Below are positions 53,140-62,805 of a DNA stretch of 64,000 nt, piece after piece. Source of the stretch: UBA1672 sp964587815 (GTDB taxonomy: Bacteria; Pseudomonadota; Alphaproteobacteria; Micavibrionales; Micavibrionaceae). Position numbers and translations under genes: made by a program. The stretch lies in assembly GCA_964587815.1 (NCBI GenBank), contig CAZPMH010000005.1, positions 1 to 64,000 of the forward strand, given 5' to 3'. Below the pieces are notes generated by a model that had not been told where the DNA came from, did not search any database, and saw only the letters and a program-made list of their open reading frames with translations. The first letter of the stretch is position 1. Every line of letters starts with the position of its first letter.

Positions 53140-53184
53140 ACTCAAAAAAGAAATGTTTATTGAAAATAAAAGGAATTCCTCCCT

Positions 53185-54831
53185 ATGCCAGCACCGATTA
53201 GAGATGACCGCGACAGTATGGATTATGATGTGGTGATCGTCGGCGCGGGGCCGTCGGGCTTATCGTGCGCGATCCGTTTGAAGCAGTTGGCGGAGGAGAA
53301 GGGCCAAGAGCTGAATGTTTGTATTTTGGAAAAAGGGTCTGAGGTTGGTGCGCATATTCTCTCGGGCGCTGTGCTTGAGCCGCGGGCTTTGAACGAATTA
53401 ATCCCTGATTGGAAAGATAAGGGTGCACCGCTCACCTGCCCCGCGACAAAAGATAAATTTATGTTCCTGACGGAAAAAGGCGGCTTTCCCATGCCGAACC
53501 CGCCGCAGATGCATAATAAAGGGAATTACATCATTTCACTCGGGCAGTTGTGCAAATGGCTGGCTGAGCAAGCCGAGAGCTTAGGCGTTGAGATTTTCCC
53601 CGGCTTTGCCGCGGCAGAAGTTTTGTATGATGATAATGATGCGGTGATCGGCGTTGCCACGGGTGATATGGGCATTAATAAAGAGGGCGAGAAGACGGAT
53701 GCGTTTGAGCCGGGCATGGAAATTCACGCAAAGCAGGTTGTGTTTTCAGAAGGCTGTCACGGTTCGCTGACGAAAACTCTGATTAATAAATATGATTTAC
53801 GCAAAGATTCTGATCCGCAAACCTATGGGCTTGGCGTAAAGGAAGTGTGGGAAATTAAACCTGAAAATCACCAGCAAGGGCTGTGTCAGCATACGATCGG
53901 TTGGCCGATGGACAGCAAGACCTATGGCGGGTCATGGATTTATCATATGGAGAATAACCTGATTTCCATCGGTTTTGTGGTGGGGCTTGATTACAGAAAC
54001 CCGTATCTATCGCCGTTCGAGGAAATGCAGCGTTTTAAATTGCACCCTAAAATTAAACCGTTATTGGAAGGCGGCAAGCGTGTGTCCTATGGCGCACGCG
54101 CTTTGGTTGAGGGCGGGTTTCAGTCTTTGCCGAAATTGACATTCCCCGGCGGCGTCCTGATTGGCGACACGGCAGGGTTTTTGAACGTGCCGAAGATTAA
54201 GGGCAATCACACGGCGATGAAATCGGGCATGGTCGCGGCGGAAAGTATTTTCACGCATCTGGGCGAGACAGAAGAGTTTGGCACGGAATGCGTGACTTAT
54301 CCTGAGAATTTGAAAAAGACATGGTTGTGGGATGAGCTGTATGCGGTGCGCAATATTCGCCCTGGCTTCCACAAAGGGTTGTTGTTCGGTCTGGTCAATG
54401 CGGCGTGGCAAACGCTGACCAAGGGCAAGTTTGGCGGCACGATGAAAAATCACGCAGATCACGCGCAGACGGAGCCTGCTGATCAGCACACACCAATCCC
54501 CTACCCCAAGCCAGACGGAATATTTACTTTTGATCGCTTAACGTCCGTGCAGTTGTCGAACACCAATCATGCGGAAAACCAGCCTGTGCACCTCAAACTT
54601 AAAGACCCCAGCATTCCGATTGCGCATAATCTGCCGAAATATGCCGAGCCGGCGCAACGATATTGCCCGGCGGCGGTGTATGAGGTGGTTGAAGAAGCGG
54701 GCGAGAAGAAATTCCAAATAAATGCGCAAAATTGCGTGCATTGCAAAACCTGCGATATCAAAGATCCGTCACAAAATATTAATTGGGTTGTACCCGAAGG
54801 CGGCGGCGGGCCGAATTACTCAAATATGTAG
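53185..54831 (+). CDS. electron transfer flavoprotein-ubiquinone oxidoreductase
   Basis: Membrane-associated enzyme passing electrons from ETF (from fatty-acid and amino-acid oxidation) to ubiquinone. In the 548-residue protein the FAD loop is D-V-V-I-V-G-A-G-P-S-G-L-S near residues 14-26, and there are conserved blocks G-A-H-I-L-S-G-A-V-L-E-P and G-L-G-V-K-E-V-W. The C-terminal ferredoxin-like cluster site is complete: Cys494 (Y-C-P-A-A) and Cys517, Cys520 and Cys523 (N-C-V-H-C-K-T-C). Two possible starts lie close together, ATG 53185 and ATG 53218; the family usually has a short lead before the FAD strand, so the first is kept. No etfAB genes are adjacent. Confidence 0.96.
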   Translation: MPAPIRDDRDSMDYDVVIVGAGPSGLSCAIRLKQLAEEKGQELNVCILEKGSEVGAHILSGAVLEPRALNELIPDWKDKGAPLTCPATKDKFMFLTEKGGFPMPNPPQMHNKGNYIISLGQLCKWLAEQAESLGVEIFPGFAAAEVLYDDNDAVIGVATGDMGINKEGEKTDAFEPGMEIHAKQVVFSEGCHGSLTKTLINKYDLRKDSDPQTYGLGVKEVWEIKPENHQQGLCQHTIGWPMDSKTYGGSWIYHMENNLISIGFVVGLDYRNPYLSPFEEMQRFKLHPKIKPLLEGGKRVSYGARALVEGGFQSLPKLTFPGGVLIGDTAGFLNVPKIKGNHTAMKSGMVAAESIFTHLGETEEFGTECVTYPENLKKTWLWDELYAVRNIRPGFHKGLLFGLVNAAWQTLTKGKFGGTMKNHADHAQTEPADQHTPIPYPKPDGIFTFDRLTSVQLSNTNHAENQPVHLKLKDPSIPIAHNLPKYAEPAQRYCPAAVYEVVEEAGEKKFQINAQNCVHCKTCDIKDPSQNINWVVPEGGGGPNYSNM

Positions 54832-54918
54832 TTATTTTAATGCAGGGCTTTAATTCTAGCATTCGGATTTAAAGCGTAGCATACTGTTTGCAGTTGTTTT
54901 GCAGAGGTTTTATTGAAT

Positions 54919-56724
54919 ATGTCTAAATTTTTATCGCTTTTCATTTTAACAGGAGCTGTGGGGCTTTGTTCGCCGCAAAACGGCGTGGTTGCACCTTACC
55001 AAACGGATGAGATGCACCCATCCTTCGTTGTTGCGGCCTCGGGTGATCAAGATAAAGGCAAAAAAGATACATCAAATGTACCGCCTGTTGAATTGGACGG
55101 AGAGGTTAGAGTTCGCGCAGAGAGTACACAGCCCGTCAACGCGGGTGATTACCTTGCAAGCCGTTTTGCGCAATCAAACCATGACTGGGATAATGCGGGT
55201 CGTTTCATTCGCCGTATTGTTCAGGACAACCCCAATACTCCCGACGACCTTATACAACGATCTATGGTGTTAGCGATGGGCAATGGCATGCCTGATAAAG
55301 CGATTTCTATTGCGCGCAATATTATAGACACCACGCCTGAGGGCAGAAACAGCATTGCTGAGATTTTTCTAATTGTCGATGCCGTAAAACAAGAAGAGTT
55401 CGAGCGGGCGCAGACCATGTATAATGCCCTTTCGCGCAACGGAACGGTTGATTTTCTGGGTCCGTTTATTGACGCCTGGATTGATGCAGGCATGGGAAAA
55501 ATTGATATTAAAGATTTACGCGATAACACCGTTCAGCTTTACCACAGTATTTTGATCGCCGATTATCTGGACGATCATAAGGATGTTGAGGCGATGATTG
55601 ACCGCGCCTTAAATGTTAAAGATATCAACCTTTACGAGTTGGAGCGCATTGCCGATTTATACGGGCATGTTGGCCTGAAAGATAAGGCGATTAAGGTTTA
55701 CAAACGCGTTTTGAAAAACAAGCCTGAGAATATCGTGTTAAACAATAAAATCGAAGCGCTAGAGGCGGGAACGAACGAGCCGTTATTTGAAAAAGTCTCA
55801 AGTGCGGGACACGGCATGGCGTTGGCGTTTCACGACATCGCGACAATTTTAAGTTCGGAGGGGAATGACGAGAGTGCACGCGTTTTTGGGAATGTTGCGC
55901 TTTATTTACAGCCCGGCTTGGTTGAAACTCTTTTCCTGTTGGCTGATATTTCAACGCGCCACGGACAGTTTGATGAAGCTGTCGAGCTGTATAAGTCCAT
56001 CCCTAAAACTGATGCGAATTATTTGGATGCGCAATTTGAGATCGTCAATATTTATGAAGAGGTTGAGCAGAACGACAAGGCGATTGATTTATTACAAGAC
56101 CTCTCAAAAAGTCACGGCCAGCCCGATGTTTTGATCAAAATCGGTGATTTGTATCGCCACCAGAGTAATTTTAAGTCTGCGCTCAAGGCTTATGATAAGG
56201 CAAAAAAATCTATGGGCGGCACAATTACAGATGAGTTTTGGCATCTTCATTATGTTCGCGGTATTGCCTACGAGCAGTTGGATCAATGGAAAAAAGCCGA
56301 AGCGGAGCTTATTAAAGCGTTAGAGTTTCGTCCGAACCACCCTTATGTTCTGAATTACCTTGGCTATGCTTGGGCGGATCGTGGGGAAAATTTAACTCAA
56401 TCACGTGACATGATTCAAAAGGCAGTAAGCTTAAGGCCTAATGATGGATATATTACGGACTCTTTGGGATGGGTTTTGTACAAGATGCAGCAATATGGCA
56501 GCGCTGTAGAAATTCTGGAACGTGCAGTGGAATTGTTGCCTTATGACGCGACAATTAATGATCATTTAGGTGATGCTTACTGGCAGGTTGGCCGCGCGCG
56601 CGAGGCACGTTTTCAGTGGCGGCGCGCAAAAAACCACTCCGATGACGAGGCATTGATTGAGACGATTGAAAAGAAATTAAAGTCGGGCTTGCCTGATTCT
56701 GATACGTCTTCGTTGCAGCGATAA
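54919..56724 (+). CDS. exported tetratricopeptide-repeat protein
   Basis: A 601-residue TPR protein with an N-terminal hydrophobic signal (KFLSLFILTGAVGLC). The Cys there is not in a canonical lipobox, so lipid modification is unsure. Helical repeats run from about residue 80 to the C-terminus and are clearest in the last third (E-A-E-L-I-K-A-L-E-F-R-P-N-H-P-Y-V-L-N-Y-L-G-Y-A-W; then S-L-R-P-N-D-G-Y-I-T-D-S-L-G-W-V-L). Such proteins often lie just ahead of ispE in Alphaproteobacteria. A role in envelope assembly is plausible but unproven. A TTG two codons upstream (54913) is nearer to the GAGG site and could be the true start. Confidence 0.85.
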   Translation: MSKFLSLFILTGAVGLCSPQNGVVAPYQTDEMHPSFVVAASGDQDKGKKDTSNVPPVELDGEVRVRAESTQPVNAGDYLASRFAQSNHDWDNAGRFIRRIVQDNPNTPDDLIQRSMVLAMGNGMPDKAISIARNIIDTTPEGRNSIAEIFLIVDAVKQEEFERAQTMYNALSRNGTVDFLGPFIDAWIDAGMGKIDIKDLRDNTVQLYHSILIADYLDDHKDVEAMIDRALNVKDINLYELERIADLYGHVGLKDKAIKVYKRVLKNKPENIVLNNKIEALEAGTNEPLFEKVSSAGHGMALAFHDIATILSSEGNDESARVFGNVALYLQPGLVETLFLLADISTRHGQFDEAVELYKSIPKTDANYLDAQFEIVNIYEEVEQNDKAIDLLQDLSKSHGQPDVLIKIGDLYRHQSNFKSALKAYDKAKKSMGGTITDEFWHLHYVRGIAYEQLDQWKKAEAELIKALEFRPNHPYVLNYLGYAWADRGENLTQSRDMIQKAVSLRPNDGYITDSLGWVLYKMQQYGSAVEILERAVELLPYDATINDHLGDAYWQVGRAREARFQWRRAKNHSDDEALIETIEKKLKSGLPDSDTSSLQR

Positions 56725-56767
56725 AATTTAGGTACACACTACCCAAGGCTCGGATTGTTTTCAGCTT

Positions 56768-57676
56768 ATGCCCTCTTCCAAGACAGTCGAAATTTTTGCA
56801 CCTGCCAAGATCAATTTGTTTTTGCATCTGACAGGGCGCAGGGCCGATGGCTACCATACGCTGGATTCACTGGTTGGCTTTGTCGATGTCGGCGATGTTA
56901 TTACGATCAAAAATGCGCCGTCTTTTTCCTTTTCAGTCGTCGGGGAATTTGCGTCCGTATTGCAGTCTTCGCAAAAGCAAAACACCGCTTTTAATGATGA
57001 TACAAATCTGGTTGTGCGTACCGCACGGCTTTTGAGCGATATTGCCGATAAACCCTTAGCTGTTTCGATTACGTTAGAAAAAAACCTGCCTGTGGCGGCG
57101 GGCATTGGCGGCGGATCTTCCGATGCGGCCGCGACAGTTTGGGGATTGGTGCAGTATTGGGGCTTACCCACAGACGCGGCTTACATTCAACCACTGCTTG
57201 AACGTTTAGGTGCGGATGTTCCTGTTTGTTACGATTGTGCGCCACGTTTTATGCGCGGTATCGGTGACCGATTGCTGCCCCCGATCGACTTGCCAGATAT
57301 TCCGATTTTGTTGGTTAACCCGAATATTTCCTGCTCGACGCAAGATGTTTTTCTCCATCACCGCGCTCCCTATCAATCAGACTTGAACCTTCCTTCTTCG
57401 TTCGAAGACGCGCGCGCTTTGATTGATTTTTTGAAGGGGTGTGACAACGGCCTTTTCGATGCAGCGATAGAATGCGTGCCGCAGATCGGTAACGTCATAA
57501 CCGCGCTGCAAACGCAGGGTGATGCCTTGTTCGTGCAAATGAGCGGATCGGGCGCAACGTGCTTTGCATTGTTTGAGACGATGGAGAAATGCCGCGCAGC
57601 AGAAAAAGTTATCGCCCGCGCAAATCCTGATTGGTGGATTCGAAGCGGTACACTGAACAGCCCTGAGCGATACTGA
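56768..57676 (+). CDS. ispE: 4-diphosphocytidyl-2-C-methyl-D-erythritol kinase
   Basis: GHMP kinase of the non-mevalonate isoprenoid pathway. In the 302-residue protein the N-terminal substrate segment is A-P-A-K-I-N-L-F-L-H-L-T-G-R-R-A-D-G-Y-H, the ATP-binding glycine loop is P-V-A-A-G-I-G-G-G-S-S-D-A-A-A, and the third motif is Q-M-S-G-S-G-A-T-C-F-A. The length is normal. It follows the TPR gene by 43 bp, and its stop lies 6 bp from that of the convergent pseudouridine synthase. Confidence 0.96.
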   Translation: MPSSKTVEIFAPAKINLFLHLTGRRADGYHTLDSLVGFVDVGDVITIKNAPSFSFSVVGEFASVLQSSQKQNTAFNDDTNLVVRTARLLSDIADKPLAVSITLEKNLPVAAGIGGGSSDAAATVWGLVQYWGLPTDAAYIQPLLERLGADVPVCYDCAPRFMRGIGDRLLPPIDLPDIPILLVNPNISCSTQDVFLHHRAPYQSDLNLPSSFEDARALIDFLKGCDNGLFDAAIECVPQIGNVITALQTQGDALFVQMSGSGATCFALFETMEKCRAAEKVIARANPDWWIRSGTLNSPERY

Positions 57677-57682
57677 ATGCCC

Positions 57683-58408
57683 CTAAAACGGGCACGGGCT
57701 TTCAAACCAGATTTCACTGCCGCCCTCAGGATGGTGAACCATTAATTTGTGCGCGTGTAAATTCAATCTTTTTTCAGCTTTAAATGCAGGTTCATGGGCA
57801 TAAAAGTCATCGCCCAAGATCGGGTGATCAATCTCTGCCATATGGACGCGTAATTGATGAGTGCGGCCCGTTACAGGCAGAAGGCGGATGCGTGCCGCGG
57901 TGTCCTGCTCACGCTCTATCACTTGCCAATGGGTTTGTGCAGGTTTGCCGTTTTCTTGATCTACCATTTGCAACGGGCGGTTTGGCCAATCACATATTAA
58001 GGGTAAGTCAATTACCCCCTCATCTTCCGTGGGCGCGCCCCATGTGCGGGCGATATATTCCTTTTTGGTTTTACGGCGTTCAAACTGAAGGCCGAGGTTG
58101 CGGTGGGTTTCTTTGTTTAATGCCATGATCATGACGCCGGACGTATCCATATCGAGGCGATGCACGATACGGGCTTGTGGAATTTTATCCCGGATACGCG
58201 CTTCAAGGCTGTCGGCATGCTCAGCTTTACGGCCCGGAACACTCAACAAGCCGCTCGGCTTATCAATAACGAGGAAGTGTTCATCCTGATAGAGTATTTC
58301 TATCTCGCCCTTGGGAGGATTATACGTAAAAGGCGGCGGCGGCTTTCGTATTGGTTTTTCAAACATAGGCGCAGCATACTGTGCTTTTACACGTTCGATA
58401 AGACGCAT
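57683..58408 (-). CDS. RluA-family pseudouridine synthase
   Basis: Isomerises uridine to pseudouridine in RNA. The 241-residue protein contains the catalytic H-R-L-D-M-D-T-S-G motif with the essential Asp, preceded by the family segment V-I-D-K-P-S-G-L-L-S-V-P-G, and followed by the L-L-P-V-T-G-R-T-H-Q-L-R-V-H signature. No S4 domain is present, so it resembles the short RluA/TruC-like type acting on 23S rRNA or tRNA; the exact target cannot be told. An internal ATG at 58364-58366 (fifteenth codon) is an equally possible start. The ribosome-binding site is weak for both. Confidence 0.9.
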   Translation of the reverse strand: MRLIERVKAQYAAPMFEKPIRKPPPPFTYNPPKGEIEILYQDEHFLVIDKPSGLLSVPGRKAEHADSLEARIRDKIPQARIVHRLDMDTSGVMIMALNKETHRNLGLQFERRKTKKEYIARTWGAPTEDEGVIDLPLICDWPNRPLQMVDQENGKPAQTHWQVIEREQDTAARIRLLPVTGRTHQLRVHMAEIDHPILGDDFYAHEPAFKAEKRLNLHAHKLMVHHPEGGSEIWFESPCPF

Positions 58409-58487
58409 TCTGTATAAAATGAAAGATTTTTCTGCGTTCTGTTGTTCTAAGATTGAAAGATTTTTTATAAAATGTCACAATAGCTTT

Positions 58488-59231
58488 ATGAAAAGAGTTT
58501 TTTATACATTGTTGTTTTGTTCGTTGGGCTTAGTTGGCTCACATACGCAATCTTTTGCCCAGTATAAGGGTGGTGTCAGGCCCGCACCGCAACAGCAGCA
58601 AGATCCTGCCGCGAAACCAATTCCAAAGGTTTTCTCTTCGCGGGCATCAGGCACCGAGCAAGCTGAGAAACTTGATCGTGCCTACTACGCGCTTGAGGTC
58701 ACATTGTGGAATTACGGCGTTACAGATTTGATTTATCAGCGCGAGCTTTATGAGTTACTAAAGCCGGAGCGTTTTAAAATCACGCGCTATACCGCGGAAT
58801 TCGAAAAGCCGTTGACGTCGGCCATGAAAAATTTAAAGGATAACTACAACAATCTACAGGCCGAGATTGAAGAGGCGAATGCTGAATATGAAAATATTCG
58901 AAGCGGCCTTTTAGAGGAAGATCTAGAAACAATTGATGCCCTATGGAAACAGCGTATCGCACAATTCGAGCAACGTTCTATGACGTATTTCAAAATGCAA
59001 AACAAGTTTTTGAATACTTATAAATCCATGGTCGATTTTATCATTTCTCAGGGTGGTTCTTATGCCTATAACGGCATTGACGGCATTCGTTTTTACAAAG
59101 TCGGGGGATATAAATTCTTCTCTATGACTTTGGATAAATTGCGAAAAACAACCTACAATCAGCGCCTTCTGCTGCGTGAGAATGCACCGGTTAACGTTGA
59201 CCTTTCCATGCTTTCCAGCAAAGGCTACTAA
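58488..59231 (+). CDS. exported helical protein of unknown function
   Basis: A 247-residue protein that I do not recognise. The ATG at 58488 gives a clear signal peptide (RVFYTLLFCSLGLVGSHTQSFA); a longer open frame upstream overlaps the rluA-type gene and lacks protein character. After a short Pro/Gln-rich segment the mature protein is mostly helical and charged, with a coiled-coil stretch around L-K-D-N-Y-N-N-L-Q-A-E-I-E-E-A-N-A near residues 118-134. The C-terminus has a compact Gly/Tyr segment (G-G-S-Y-A-Y-N-G-I-D-G-I). It is followed 8 bp later by a membrane-anchored helical protein, and the pair probably forms one unit. Confidence 0.75.
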   Translation: MKRVFYTLLFCSLGLVGSHTQSFAQYKGGVRPAPQQQQDPAAKPIPKVFSSRASGTEQAEKLDRAYYALEVTLWNYGVTDLIYQRELYELLKPERFKITRYTAEFEKPLTSAMKNLKDNYNNLQAEIEEANAEYENIRSGLLEEDLETIDALWKQRIAQFEQRSMTYFKMQNKFLNTYKSMVDFIISQGGSYAYNGIDGIRFYKVGGYKFFSMTLDKLRKTTYNQRLLLRENAPVNVDLSMLSSKGY

Positions 59232-59239
59232 TTGTCTTT

Positions 59240-59938
59240 ATGGCACGTTCAGCTGTTTCACGTTTAAGCCTTATTTTTGTTTTAGCAGCGCTGGTTTCAG
59301 CTTTGGCGGCGGGTGGGGCTTATCTTTATGTTCAAGATCTGCGTGAAGCGGAAGCCGAGCGTCAGCGTATTGCCGAGCTGGCCAAGGCAGAGGCTGAGCG
59401 TGCAGCCAGACTTAAAGAGGTGCAATCTCTTTTCGACACTTATCTCAACAGTTTTATAAAAGACCTCAAAATTGCGATGCGCGAATACAGAGCCGACCGC
59501 AGTGTTCTGCCCCGAATGGTTGCCGCATATAATTTTCAAACGCCCGAATATGCAAAAGAAAATTATGTTGTGTTCGTTGAAGATGTTTCCCCTTCCTTGC
59601 GCAAAAAAGCTGATGACGTGCTTTCTATATTCTCTGAATATAATGAAAAAGTTGCCACAGAGTTGAATGATGATGACGATGATATCGCGCAGGATTTTGC
59701 TCGTCAATGGAACGAAATGAGCGAGGAGCAGCTCGAGAGTTACGTTGATTATTTCGTTCGTGAAGATGCTTTGATCAGTGCTTATGGCGATTTAATGCGT
59801 TTTTATGTGCGTTACTCTAACTTGTACAGCATCGACCCCGAAGACGAGGTTTTCATTTTTCAGCGTGAAGAAGATGAAGAAAAGCACCTGCTTTTGTTAC
59901 AACGCTTGAGTGCGGCTTCTGCAGATACAACACGTTAA
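59240..59938 (+). CDS. membrane-anchored helical protein of unknown function
   Basis: A 232-residue protein with an N-terminal membrane anchor (LSLIFVLAALVSALAAGGAYLYV, residues about 9-31), followed by a charged coiled coil (D-L-R-E-A-E-A-E-R-Q-R-I-A-E-L-A-K-A-E-A-E-R) and then a helical domain facing the periplasm. No motif identifies a family. The spacing of 8 bp from the preceding exported helical protein, and the similar Asp/Glu-rich helical make-up, suggest partners. It ends 2 bp from the convergent GIY-YIG gene, which leaves no room for a terminator on this side. Confidence 0.75.
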   Translation: MARSAVSRLSLIFVLAALVSALAAGGAYLYVQDLREAEAERQRIAELAKAEAERAARLKEVQSLFDTYLNSFIKDLKIAMREYRADRSVLPRMVAAYNFQTPEYAKENYVVFVEDVSPSLRKKADDVLSIFSEYNEKVATELNDDDDDIAQDFARQWNEMSEEQLESYVDYFVREDALISAYGDLMRFYVRYSNLYSIDPEDEVFIFQREEDEEKHLLLLQRLSAASADTTR

Positions 59939-59940
59939 AT

Positions 59941-60216
59941 CTAATTGATTTTGCCGATCAACTTTTCTTTTTCCTCACGGGATAATGATTTTACCGCGTG
60001 CTCGCGTTTTGATGCTTCTGCGCGGTTTTCGTGATTTTCTGTGTATATGAGCTTTAACGGGGTTCGTCCTCTGGTGTATTTTGCCCCTGTACCGTTGCGG
60101 TGCGCTTCGAGGCGTTTTTCCAGATTATTTGTTATGCCTGTATACAGCGTATCATCCGCGCACTTCAGAACATAGACAACCCACTGCGTATTTTTGTCCG
60201 GTTTTGATTTTGTCAT
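59941..60216 (-). CDS. GIY-YIG nuclease-like protein (UPF0213 type)
   Basis: A 91-residue single-domain GIY-YIG protein. The defining strands are W-V-V-Y-V-L-K-C-A and L-Y-T-G-I-T-N-N-L, followed by R-L-E-A-H-R-N-G-T-G-A-K-Y-T, and a late helix with E-A-S-K-R-E-H-A-V-K containing the catalytic Glu. This small class is widespread, and most members have no established role; endonuclease activity is possible. It lies 9 bp downstream of the PBP1A gene on the same strand and may be read from it. Confidence 0.92.
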   Translation of the reverse strand: MTKSKPDKNTQWVVYVLKCADDTLYTGITNNLEKRLEAHRNGTGAKYTRGRTPLKLIYTENHENRAEASKREHAVKSLSREEKEKLIGKIN

Positions 60217-60225
60217 GCTACCGCG

Positions 60226-62805
60226 CTAGTAAAGACCGCCTGTTCCGGTGTTGACCGCAGATGGCTGCGTCGGATTACTGCCTTGTGTTTGCGGCGTTAC
60301 TGTCACTACGCTCCCCGCGCTTGGCGTGAAGCCGGATGTATACTCACTCGCGCTGCGGTCATCATAAAAATAGCCGGAATTTTGCATCAGGGAGATACCG
60401 TTTTCGCCTAAGATGTACATTTCTTCTGTCGGCTCCGTGCCTTTAACAAAGGATTCCCAGATGACTTTCTTATCGCCCGGTCTTGCGCGTACCCCTGTTT
60501 CGGCATTAATGCGGATGTTTCTAATGCCTGGTGGCCTGCGGAATGGGACGGGCGGCTTGTCTTTTAGTGCCTCTTTCATGAAGTCTTTAAAAATCGGGAC
60601 AGCGACTGATGAGCCTGTTTCTCTCTTTCCTAGTGAGCGCGGCGAGTCGAAACCTGCGTAGACGCCGACAACCAGATTAGGGGTAAAGCCGATAAACCAT
60701 GCATCCCGGGAGTCATTGGTTGTGCCTGTTTTGCCTGCAATCGGACGGTTGAGTGATCTCAAACGAGTTCCTGTGCCGCGTTTTATAACGCCTTCCATGA
60801 TTGATACCATTTGGTAGGCGGTACGCGGATCGGCAATTTGTTCGCGCGTATCAGGCACTTTCGGGAATTCTTGCCCTTCCCATTTGATCAGGCTTCCGCA
60901 GCGTTCGCACTTTCTGTCATCATGTTTGAAAATGGTTTTGCCGTGGCGGTTTTGAACGCGGTCGATAAATGTCGGCGTTACCTTTTTGCCGCCATTAACC
61001 AGCATCGCATAGGATGTTGTCATTCGCAGCAATGTTGTTTCAGCCGAGCCCAGTGAATTGGCAAGCAATGGCTGCATATCGTCTGTGATGCCGAAATGGT
61101 TGGCGTATTTTGCGATAAGTTCCATACCCAGAAAATCAGCCAAGCGGACGGTCATCAGGTTTCTCGACTTTTCGATGCCGATACGAATTGGAGTAGGACC
61201 GTAGAAGTTTTTTGAATAGTTTGAAGGCTTCCACGTGCCCGCCACATCATCTTCCAAAACGAAGGGCGCATCCAAAACGAGTGTCGCAGGTGTGAAGCCC
61301 TTATCCAACGCGGCGAGATATACGAACGGTTTGAATGCCGAACCCGGCTGGCGTTGGGCTTGCGTGGCGCGGTTAAATTCGCTGCCGCCGTAGCGATAGT
61401 TCCAGCCGCCCTGCATGGCAAGCACACGCCCTGTATGTGGGTTGAGCGCAATCAGGCCGCCCTGAATGAGTGGCACTTGACGCAGATGGTAATCGGCCTG
61501 TTCTGCTTCGTCCTGATTTTCTTTTGCGTTTTCATTTTCGCTTTTCTTTTCTTCCACCATGATGACGTCACCGACCTGCACAACGTCAGCGGGTTTTTGA
61601 ACTTGCGGGCCGAGCGCATACCCGTCGTTCAAATATTTGCGCGCCCATTTCATGTCTTCCAGTGTCAATGTGCCGCGTCTTTTGTCGGCAAAACCCAATG
61701 CAGCTTGTTTTTCGTCTATGTCGAGCACGACGGCAAGCTTCCAACTGCCAAGCATACCTTCGGGTTCTTCGACTTTTTCAAGTTTTTTGCGCCAGTCATC
61801 CATTGTTTCGAATGTCGTGAGAGCACCGCGCCAGCCGTGGCGCTTATCATACGCACTCAAACCTTTGCGAAGAGCCTCTTCGGCAATGTCTTGCAGTTTC
61901 GGATCAACGGAGGTTTTCACGGCCAGACCGCCTTGATACAGGCTGTCTTCCCCGTATTTTTCCGACAATTCACGGCGGACTTCTTCGGCGAAATACGGGG
62001 CATCGACCGTGTCATTAACGGTGTCTTGCGTTTGTAGGGGAGCAAGCCTTGCGAGTTCTGCCTGCGTTTCGGTGATGTAGCCTTCAATTTCCATGCGGCC
62101 GATTACCCAGTTCCGTCTTGCCAGCGCGCGTTCCTGATTGCGGACAGGGTGATAATTGTTTGGTGCCTTCGGTAGTGCCGCGAGGTATGCGATTTCAGGG
62201 ATTGTCAGCTCTTCCAAAGATTTATTGAAGTAATGCAAGGCCGCGGATGCAACACCGTACGTTCCGCCGCCGAGATAAATCTGGTTGAGGTAAAGCTCTA
62301 GGATATGATCTTTGCCGAGTGATTTTGACATGCGGTGCGCGAGGATGACCTCTTTTAACTTCCGCTCATAATCAACTTCGTTTGAGAAGAAAAAGTTTTT
62401 TGCGACCTGTTGCGTGATGGTTGATGCGCCTTGCGGGCGTTTTCGAACACCCTGCAATTTGTTCTTTGCCGCGATAAAGGCCGCGCGCGCAATGGCTTTC
62501 ATGTCAACGCCGCTGTGGGTGTAGAAGTTTTGGTCTTCTGCTGCGATGAAGGCGTTTTTCACGCGGTCGGGGATGAATTCAATCGGTACGAAGACGCGTT
62601 TTTCCTGCGCGAATTCGGCGAGCAAGCGCCCGTCGCCCGCATAGAGGCGTGTGACAATCGGCGGCTCATAATTTTTTAATTCCGTGTAATCAGGTAAATC
62701 CTGGCTGTAATGATTGACGATGTATGCGAAGCCGAGCATCGCACAAACCGCGCAAACAAAACCGATAGAGAATAGCCACAAAAAAATTTTAGAAAGAATT
62801 TTCAT
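60226..62805 (-). CDS. mrcA: penicillin-binding protein 1A (bifunctional)
   Basis: Polymerises and cross-links peptidoglycan at the inner membrane. The 859-residue protein has an N-terminal membrane anchor, the glycosyltransferase domain with catalytic Glu90 in A-A-E-D-Q-N-F-Y and G-A-S-T-I-T-Q-Q-V-A-K-N, then the extra OB-like domain of class A PBPs. The transpeptidase domain has the active Ser489 in G-S-A-F-K, S-Y-A-M-L (SxN-like position) and K-T-G-T-T-N. The last 60 residues are Ser/Thr/Gly/Pro-rich and flexible. SD GAGAG lies ten bases before the ATG. Confidence 0.96.
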   Translation of the reverse strand: MKILSKIFLWLFSIGFVCAVCAMLGFAYIVNHYSQDLPDYTELKNYEPPIVTRLYAGDGRLLAEFAQEKRVFVPIEFIPDRVKNAFIAAEDQNFYTHSGVDMKAIARAAFIAAKNKLQGVRKRPQGASTITQQVAKNFFFSNEVDYERKLKEVILAHRMSKSLGKDHILELYLNQIYLGGGTYGVASAALHYFNKSLEELTIPEIAYLAALPKAPNNYHPVRNQERALARRNWVIGRMEIEGYITETQAELARLAPLQTQDTVNDTVDAPYFAEEVRRELSEKYGEDSLYQGGLAVKTSVDPKLQDIAEEALRKGLSAYDKRHGWRGALTTFETMDDWRKKLEKVEEPEGMLGSWKLAVVLDIDEKQAALGFADKRRGTLTLEDMKWARKYLNDGYALGPQVQKPADVVQVGDVIMVEEKKSENENAKENQDEAEQADYHLRQVPLIQGGLIALNPHTGRVLAMQGGWNYRYGGSEFNRATQAQRQPGSAFKPFVYLAALDKGFTPATLVLDAPFVLEDDVAGTWKPSNYSKNFYGPTPIRIGIEKSRNLMTVRLADFLGMELIAKYANHFGITDDMQPLLANSLGSAETTLLRMTTSYAMLVNGGKKVTPTFIDRVQNRHGKTIFKHDDRKCERCGSLIKWEGQEFPKVPDTREQIADPRTAYQMVSIMEGVIKRGTGTRLRSLNRPIAGKTGTTNDSRDAWFIGFTPNLVVGVYAGFDSPRSLGKRETGSSVAVPIFKDFMKEALKDKPPVPFRRPPGIRNIRINAETGVRARPGDKKVIWESFVKGTEPTEEMYILGENGISLMQNSGYFYDDRSASEYTSGFTPSAGSVVTVTPQTQGSNPTQPSAVNTGTGGLY

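Noticed and set aside
58311..58487. In-frame upstream extension of the exported helical protein gene
   Set aside because: The extension overlaps the rluA-type gene on the other strand, lacks a ribosome-binding site, and would hide a clear signal peptide that begins at 58488.
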